Made by a program: the position numbers and the translations under genes | Assembly: GCA_028015205.1 (NCBI GenBank) | Contig: CM051510.1 | Location: 31,310,580-31,374,579 of the forward strand | Length of the DNA stretch: 64,000 nucleotides | From: Mytilisepta virgata | Lineage: Eukaryota > Mollusca > Bivalvia > Mytilida > Mytilidae | Direction of reading: 5' to 3' | The notes under the pieces: model-generated | The model's input: only the letters and a program-made list of their open reading frames with translations | Database searches by the model: none | Told to the model about the DNA's origin: nothing | Shown: positions 56,907-64,000 of the stretch, piece by piece | How the letters are laid out: every line of letters starts with the position of its first letter | How positions within the stretch are numbered: the stretch's first letter is position 1

Positions 56907-59900
56907 TCAATCAGTCCATAATCTTTTGTACGTAATGATATATTCTGGATAGCACCTGTTTAACTCAAAAATCAGAAATTCCCGAAAGTTCCACTGTCCG
57001 TCAACAACAACGGAATCATACAACCAGCTTCCATCTTGGTTATGGGATTTATCTGCACAGCGGTCATTTTTGCATAATTTACATGGTGGTCGTTGAAACA
57101 CTTCTCTGTTGTTTAGAACAAATATGTCTCCTAGAAGCATGCGCACCATGATCATTTTCTTCTCCAAATGCTGATCTCTTTCATTTTGGAAATCTGGGAA
57201 TATAAAAGTATTTTGTTTTTAAAATAAAAAGATCAAATTAACCGTATGTGCGTTTCCTCGTTCTGGAATCCCGTTACTACAATGGTTAAGGTAGTTTTTC
57301 ATAAAGATTTTTTATAATTAAATTAATAAAATAACTAAAGCAAAAAATATATAACCGAAAAAGAATAGCTAAGCAATATGAAAGTAGACAAAGTGCAAAC
57401 GAACAAAATCTAAAGACTGACTAAATTCACCGGAACTATAATGCAAACATATAATACTTAAAAAAAACAAACGAGTGAAAAAAAACCAAATCAGAACAAG
57501 ACAGTAAAACAGCAACAATGAGCAATTTGAACTTTGACAAGAAGTCACGAGTGACATCAGGTGCTCCTCAAAGATACGCATGCCAAATTAAATGTTAAGG
57601 TTATGTTTGGCCTACATGCATATATGTATTTTGTATCTATATATGTTACCAACACGAAAACTAGAGTCTCCCAGGAGCCTGTCTCGCTCAACTGGATTCA
57701 GTTTACCAATCAGCAGCCATAAAAACACAAAGAAACAAACATCTGTATTATTGGACATAATTCTGAAAGAGGACAATCTAATAACCAGGCATGGCTGCCA
57801 AGTCTGGTTCCAATTGGCTGAGTGCTTTCAGACAAGATTTTTTAAATGAATTTTCCCATAGGATCCTATGTTTAACTAATTTCGGCTGTGGTGGCCATCT
57901 TTTTGACATTCAGGGTCATCTGAAACAATTCTGAAAGAGGACCACCTAAGAGCCACTTCTGCCAAGTTTGGTTCCAATTGCCTCTGAAGTTTCAGACAAA
58001 AAGATTTTCTAATTAACTTTTCCCATAGGGTACTTTATGTTAAACTTTGTTCGGCGGTGGTGGACTTGACTTTCCGGGTCATCAGACACAATTGTGAAAT
58101 TCGACCATTTAAGGACTGTTTCTGGCAAGTCTGGTTCCAACTGGCTCTGTAGTTTTACACAAAAAGATAATATAAATAAATTTTCCCATAGGATCCTATG
58201 TTAAACTATGCTCGGCTCTGGTAGCCATCTTGGATGATAGTCCGGATCATCGGACACAATTCTGAAAAAGGGCCATCTAAGGACCATGTTGCTGAAAAGT
58301 CTTGTTCCAATTAGCTCAGTGCTTTTAGACAAGTAGATGTTTAAATGAATTACCCCGATAGGTTCCTATGTTACACTAAGTTCTGCTGTGCTGGCCATCT
58401 TGGTTGATCGTCCGGGACATCGGACACAATTCCGAAAGACGACAATCTAAGCACCATTGCTGCATAGTTTGGTCCTAATTTTCTCAGTAGTTTTAGACAA
58501 TAAGATTTTTAAATGAATTTTCCATAGGGTCCTATGTTAAATTAAGTTTGACTTTGGCGGCCATCTTGGTTGATCGTCCGGGACATCGGACACAATTCCG
58601 AAAGACGACAATCTAAGCACCATTGCTGCTTAGTTTGGTCCTAATTTTCTCAGTAGTTTTAGACAATAAGATTTTTAAATGAATTTCCCATAGGGTCCTA
58701 TGTTTAACTAAATTCTGCTGTGGCAGCCATTTTTGTTGATCGTCGGGGTCATCGGACACAATTATTAGACGACCAACTAAGGACCATTGCTGCCAGGTCT
58801 TGTTTCTATTGGCTCAGTGGTTTCAGACAAGATTTTTAAATGAATTTTCCATAGGGTCCTATGTTAAATTAAGTTTGACTTTGGCGGCCATCTTGGTTGA
58901 TCGTCCGTGTCCTTGGACACAATTCTGAAAGAGGACCATCTAATGACAATTGCTGCCAAGTCTGGTTCCAATTGGCCAAGTAGTTACATAGAAGATTTTT
59001 GATATTCATACCTCCCTTTTTCTATTTTTATTCACAGCAGCCATGTCGGTTGGAAGTCGGGGATGCCGGACACAATTTTGCAAGGGGACCACCCAAGGAC
59101 CGTTCTACCAAAGTTTGATTCCAATTGGCTGAGCGGTTTCAGAGTAGAAAATGTTTTTATATTTGCGGGCGGACGGACGACAGACGACGGAAGCAAAGTG
59201 ATGGCAAAAGATCACATGGCCTCATAGGCCAGGTGGGCCAAAAATTAAAAACTAGATTGAGGCAGACAGCTATCCCCGCACTCTTCACACGTTGTATCCA
59301 TGCGCATCTTTTTCACAATCATACCTTTGAATACATTCCCACATTTTGGAAATTCAAATTCTCAAACCTTACTGCACATCTGCATACAGTGTACGACAAT
59401 ACTGTATACAAATAAAATGTATAAAATGAAAAATGAAAGAAAAGTTTCAGTCACCAGCTTACAATTCCCAATTTTTGAAATTCGACCCCTAAAGGCCCCA
59501 ATTTGTGAACATCAAAATTATAAAACCTTACTGCACATTTACATACAGTGTGTGACAATACCGTAAAGAAATTAAACACCTAAAATGAAAAATGAAAGAG
59601 AGATTAAGGTAACAAGCTTAAATTCACAATTTTCGAAATTCGACCCCTGTGGGCCCCAATTTTTGAAAATCAAAATTCTAAAACCTTATTGCGCATCTAC
59701 ATACAGTTTTGATAATACTATATAGAAATTTAATTGCATAAAATGAAAATTAAAAAAAAGAGTTTAGGTCACAAGCTTAAATTCCTAATTTTCACAATTC
59801 GACCACTTTGGGCCCCTGTTTTTGAAAATGACACTTCTAAAACCTTATTGATCATCTACATACAGTATGTGACAATATTGTACATAAATTAAATGCATGA

Positions 59901-60763
59901 AGTAAAAATGAACGAAGAGTTAAGTCACGAGAAATTGTGATGGACGGACGGGCAGACGCACAGACGAGCGGACAGACGGATGGGGCGAAAACATTATCCC
60001 CAAACGTCTTCGTGCGGGAGTAATAAATGTCCTTACTTACCAATCTTAATAGTATTTAAGAAACATAATAATATATGCATATATATGTATATCATAATGT
60101 TATATATACCTGCATAGGAATCGCTTTTTGTACTACTCTCCGCTGCGTAGACGGCTGGTCCAAACGCTCCCCTCTTGTTTAGTCTAGCATCGAAACCCTG
60201 GCTGATAATAGCATCAATAAATTGTACTGGTGTTCCGTGAAAAAGATAGTGTTCATTCACTGCATGATATATTTCACCTAATACTTTCATGTCTACGTAT
60301 TTCGTTGTCGCTATTTTTCCTTTCTTTACTTTATCAACATTCTCTAAAGAAGAAAACTGTCGGCGCCTAGCCCCTATTTGACGAAATAATTTTGCACGGT
60401 TTTCCGCATACTTTTCAAATAAACTAGGATTTTCAACACGTTCAATTTTTGTAACTACAATGCTATTGTAAACTAAATTAGCTAATCCTTTTGCGTCTTT
60501 GCCTATGCCAACTAAATCTTTCCTCCATGTACCTAGCACAATATTTTCAACAGCCTTCCATTCCTTTCCTGAAACCGGAATCAGCTGAACTGTTGAATTA
60601 TGGGAAATCCATATGTTGATCCTTTTCGAATTGTCATACTTTGTCCAGTTCCTTGGAGTCTTTATTGGTATTTTAGATAACCATGTATAATGTTCTGGTA
60701 ACGAAGAGCTAGGCCTGGGATCACCGTCTTCATGGATATACACAGTTTCTACCTTATTTGCAC
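56907..60763 (-). CDS. PARP-family ADP-ribosyltransferase, last two exons (5' partial)
   Basis: Exon A 60763-60110 (acceptor CTACATTAG, donor GTATAT) and exon B 57193-56907 (acceptor ATTCCCAG) join in frame. The product should transfer ADP-ribose from NAD+ to proteins or nucleic acids. Visible PARP catalytic features: IERVENPSLFEKY at the domain start, LFHGT (catalytic His), GPAVYAAESS (catalytic Tyr), LLGD, and REFLIFELNRCYPEYI. The Glu in REFLIFE lines up with the PARP1 catalytic Glu, with the same 13-residue spacing to the final Tyr, so the triad reads H-Y-E. Upstream, LPEHYTWLSKIP and a basic region resemble the linker of PARP14- or TIPARP-like proteins, but no WWE or macro domain lies in the recovered part. 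The 2.9-kb intron holds two tandem-array repeats. Earlier exons were not found below 64000. Confidence 0.88.
57461..57600 (+). repeat. Weak R2-like segment
   Basis: AGAACAAGACAGTAAAACAG...GACATCAGGTGCTCCTCAAA resembles R2 (AAGACCAAAACAATGCATGC...GGTGCTCCGGAAGAGTAAGC) at low identity. It lies in the PARP intron. Confidence 0.35.
57661..59239 (+). mobile_element. AGGCTC-end element with about 165-bp tandem core
   Basis: It starts CTAGAGTCTCCCAGGAGCCTG and TCTCGCTCAACTGG, and ends with hairpin TGGCCTCATAGGCCA then GGTGGGCC and an A-run. Nine to ten core units carry CCTATGTTAAACTAAG and GGCCATCTTGGTTGATCGTC; marker positions 57865, 58034, 58195, 58365, 58531, 58697 and 58858 give a 161-170 bp spacing. 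A short GGACGGACGAC run precedes the 3' hairpin. It lies in the PARP intron and is non-coding. Confidence 0.82.
59240..60025 (+). repeat. 159-bp tandem array with GACGGAC tail
   Basis: Four to five units marked by AAACCTTACTGCACATCTAC-like text at 59371, 59530, 59688 and 59847 (spacing 157-159). Units also share TTCGACCCCT and GGGCCCCAATTTTTGAAA. The array ends in GGACGGACGGGCAGACG and a distinct terminus CCAAACGTCTTCGTGCGGGA. It starts immediately after the element at 57661-59239 but has different ends, so it is probably another family. Confidence 0.78.
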
Positions 60764-63071
60764 CTAATGTAGATATTCACTTGCATAAATATTCAGAAAT
60801 ATTTCATATGAAAATTGTAACAATCGAAAAGAAAGATAGGAAAAATGTAGGTTATTCTTTTGCAGGTGGTTTGCAATTTCTACTTTAGTGAGAACGGTTT
60901 CATCCGAAAGTACATGTAGGTTGATACTTTCAATTATAGGTTTTATCAAATATATCTCCACCCTCTTTCTTTTTACAATTTCAAACAAAAAAAGTAAAAA
61001 ATGCATACAAAATTTAAATAAAAAGAGACAAATATAAAAATAGCAAACGTTTAGTTAAGATAATTTAACAAAAGTAAAGGATGCTCGCTGGTCATGTTTT
61101 GGTCTTTTTGTCAGATTTTCGGAATCCCCGGGTTTTATCCATTTCTTAAACATGAAATTTTTTGCCCATGAACCCCTACTTTTTCTTTTATAATTCAATC
61201 ATATATACCTTTAAATGGTATTTGACAAAATTTTATGAAATCTTTTTTATTTTTCATACATCTTTGAAGTTGTCAATGCAAAGACAATGAAAAATCCAGA
61301 GAAAACCCATTTCCTGCATATTTTCAAGGCCTTATAGCTCTAAAATGAGCACATGAACCTATATTTGTTTTCTTGCTTATTTGTTTACTATTCATATTCT
61401 CTCAAACTAAAACGACTATTTCAAATCCTATTTATTTCCTTTTAGACCAGCGATCACCCTTAAGAACGAATTGTGTTACTCCAGCGGTATTTGATTTGAT
61501 CTATTGTCTTGATTTTTAAGTTAAGTCAATTTTAATACTTTATACATTTATTTCCCTTGCATTAATGAAATATGAAGATTTGTTCACCCGAGGAAAGTCA
61601 TGTTTCCCGAGGGTTTGCTCGAGGGAAACATGACTTTTCGAGGGTGAACAAATCTTCATATTTCACTAATGCAATGGAAATTAATGATTTATTCCACTAA
61701 CTCGAGTTAAACCCAGAGCATTTCGAATAACTGGGAAATGATGGTGAAACACGAATCTGAGAGGGAAACATGATGTTTTGTTCAATATCACGTGGGAGAG
61801 TGTCAACCAATAAAATACGTACATAGCTATGAATTAATATATATAGTGGAATAATATAGATTGTTTGATGATCTTTAAGCTTCTGGAAGCAATTATTCAC
61901 CACATATTCTGCTGATTTGATATGATTGGTTGTTATTTTACCCCATGTTGACAGTTATCTCTGCCATTACACTGCGATTGGTGTGATATGAAAACGAACC
62001 TTGCTTGCTTTGTACTAGACAGAAACTTTGAACCAGGTTATTAACGTGATAGCTCACAAGGTAATTGTTTGTAGAAAGACATGTTACCCCGATTGGGACA
62101 CAGTATTTTGACTCAAACAGGAAAGTCTTTGCTGAATCAATACAGGCAAGCTCTTTAGTGCTTTCAAAAAGTTTTATTATAGGTATCAACATCATTTAAT
62201 AAACTTGACTTCTCGAACGTACTACGAACGGTCTTTCCAATCCATTTATATTTTGTAATATCTTGAATATATGCAAACATCTTATTTCTTTTCACAGTAA
62301 GGGCTACTCATATACATTTTTTTGCTCTTTTCTCCCAATAAGTTGAAGACTTACTGGACTCTCCTTGATATTGCCAATTTATATATGTATAAGCCCTTTG
62401 CCATGTTTATGGGAGTAATATGTCTAGGAATAGTGCGACCGTGACCGACCAACAGCTTATCTAGTTGAACAGTTGAGACGTCAACATTTTAACACTGCAA
62501 TGCGTATCCAAGTTCTGTAGTAATCATTTTGTATTCGCTTTCATATTGTGTTGTATACACCAAATGGCCAGTATATTAAGTCGAGGGGGGTTATAAAACC
62601 AGTTTAACCCTAACACTACTATGTGTTTGTACTAAGTCAAGACTACAATGACTCTATATTGCTTCTATGTTAGTGTTTTGTTATCTTTATTTTGTTTTAG
62701 ATTGGATGATGATAATTGATTTGTATGCCATTGTTGATCTTTCCTGTTATCCATCTGGTGTTTATTTTCCAAATTTGAAATCTATAATCTAACCCATAAG
62801 ACGATCGAAGCAACCCCCTGACTAAGAGAATGAACATGCCACCAGGATTTGTCGCCATGTGCCCATTACCGAGAACGGGGATAAAATTTATATCCTATGT
62901 ATGTAATTAGATCAACGCATTCTGAAATACTAATGGGATGCAATTTTAAGTTTTAGTGATGCAATGAATCTTTTTTTTAATAATACCAGTTTATACACAA
63001 GAAAAAATGTATGTTCAAGCAAACGAACATAATTTCGATAGCTATTCATCAACTTAAAGTCACTACCGTAC
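60764..63071. other. Region upstream of the recovered PARP exons
   Basis: No further PARP exon could be identified. A foldback lies at 61548-61687. A weak SINE-body fragment lies at about 62040-62125 (AAGGTAATTGTTTGTAGAAA, similar to 5145-5165). Otherwise AT-rich. Confidence 0.4.
61548..61687. mobile_element. Foldback element, arms nearly perfect
   Basis: Arms of about 65 bp: ATGAAATATGAAGATTTGTT and GTCATGTTTCCCGAG at the left, exact inverses at the right, loop GGTTTG. High arm identity suggests a recent origin or gene-conversion-like repair. Confidence 0.85.
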
Positions 63072-63230
63072 CTTGATGACTAATTATAATAATTGCCACA
63101 CCTCCACAAAGAAATAGAATAAATGCTATGATAGCAGTAGCGAAGGATCCAGCTAAACGATGATCCTTTGACCATTCTTCGTCATGATAATTATCTCCAA
63201 ATATGCTAACACTTAACATCAAAAAGAATG
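63072..63230 (-). CDS. Claudin-like exon (third and fourth TM region), partial gene
   Basis: Acceptor TTTGTTACAG and donor GTACGG flank an open 159-nt exon. It reads a short hydrophobic end (FFLMLSVSIFG), a charged loop (DNYHDEEWSKDHRLAGSF) and a TM segment (ATAIIAFILFLCGGVAIIII). This matches the layout of exon 3 of the complete claudin-like gene (IILGVIIFG...YSFVMCILAAIICLLAAIF). Earlier exons would lie beyond 64000 and the last exon below 63072; neither was found. It is the same superfamily as 14285-20993 but a different paralogue. Confidence 0.6.
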
Positions 63231-63904
63231 CTGTAACAAATTATAATTTAATTAATAATTGTATAGATTAAAGCATACCACCTTCAAAAGTATTGTAAAC
63301 GCTGGATTGTAAATAAAAGTTTTACTAAGATAATCGGTAAGATGCATTTTCGTGTTGTTCATATGGTTTTTGGTATACTTTTGTACTTTCTACAAAGTTA
63401 CGGTTTCAGTTCATTGTAAACAAGGTCATACAGATTAACTCAACATTTAAAATTACTGGAATTCTGCGTTACTTAGTAAGATCTTAAAACTCGTTCCAAA
63501 ATTTCCAAATGGAACAAAAAACTAGGATAATATCAAATCTAAAAAGAGACACAACAGGTTTAAGGAAGCTAAATTATGAATATTAATATTTCTCATACAC
63601 TATATCATGACGACCAATTATTATTGGTGCAAGAGGTACCCAGTGGAATCCATAGTTATTCGGCTTTAAAACTTTCTGCTCTTGTCAGTTTAAGTGTACA
63701 AAGAAATAGTAACGATATTCGTAACACTAAGATTCCCAGAGTCACAGTCTCAAATTCCGTGCTAAGTTTCATTATTGTTACGTCAATGATGTTGTCTCAA
63801 CACAACAATTATAGCTTGTTGTCACGCCATACTTGTACATTTATATTTCCCTTGTTACCAAAATTATTACGTTTTCTGCTTTGACTCTTAATATTAATGT
63901 CGAA

Positions 63905-63965
63905 CAAACAACGCCTCGATCTGGGTTCGAACTAACAACATGAGTGTTGGCTGGCGTCTTCCATA
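63905..63965 (-). mobile_element. tRNA-SINE head fragment
   Basis: Minus strand CCAACACTCATGTTGTTAGT then AGTTCGAACCCAGATCGAGGC resembles the B-box half of the SINE at 12174-12258. Truncated. Confidence 0.4.
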
Positions 63966-64000
63966 ATATTTTCTGATGATTGTTGCTCTGCATGCTGTTG

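Overview
The window looks like nuclear DNA of a bivalve mollusc, most likely a marine mussel (Mytilus-like). The base composition is clearly AT-rich. Genes are split by long introns with GT-AG borders (often GTAAGT), and most of the rest is short non-autonomous mobile DNA of kinds familiar from bivalve genomes. The organism call is inference from gene structure and repeat style; no species-diagnostic gene was seen.

Four host genes are supported. (1) 1601-10359, plus: an eight-exon short-chain dehydrogenase/reductase (331 aa, retinol-dehydrogenase-like), complete and in frame across all junctions, with two decayed copies of its seventh exon just upstream of the real one. (2) 14285-20993, plus: a three-exon, four-TM claudin/PMP22-type membrane protein (166 aa). 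(3) 35417-36361, minus: an intronless PTB/PID-domain adaptor-like protein (314 aa). (4) 56907-60763, minus: the last two exons of a PARP-family ADP-ribosyltransferase with H-Y-E triad residues; its 5' part was not found. Two further single claudin-like exons lie on the minus strand, at 52622-52840 (interrupted by a stop) and 63072-63230, so the window samples a dispersed claudin-like family.

Mobile DNA dominates the rest. In the claudin intron 1 (15833-16335) sits a complete, very young miniature LTR retrotransposon (TRIM): two 198-bp LTRs with one mismatch, a tRNA-Lys-type primer site, a polypurine tract and a 4-bp target duplication. Each LTR carries a tRNA-like Pol III unit. A family of elements with shared ends (AGGCTC... 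and ...CCAGGTGAGCT) carries different internal tandem arrays (24324-24490, 36933-39700, 43011-44301, 57661-59239). Its array periods, and that of a neighbouring array, are 159-170 bp, and one copy has an empty-site paralogue inside the window at 46049-46345. A dispersed repeat carries hammerhead-ribozyme-like cores. There are also many foldback (palindromic) elements, including a 713-bp nested palindrome, several MITEs (two with TTAA ends, three of a GGGAGCAACC family), tRNA-derived SINEs, and a decayed integrase plus Ulp1-protease element (46850-49790).

The host genes show no operon-like relationship. Their introns act mainly as landing sites for repeats: the claudin intron 1 holds the TRIM, and the PARP intron holds two tandem-array elements. 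The remaining long stretches (parts of 20994-23448, 29700-34740, 39700-42900, 49790-52160 and 60764-63071) are AT-rich with no supported gene.
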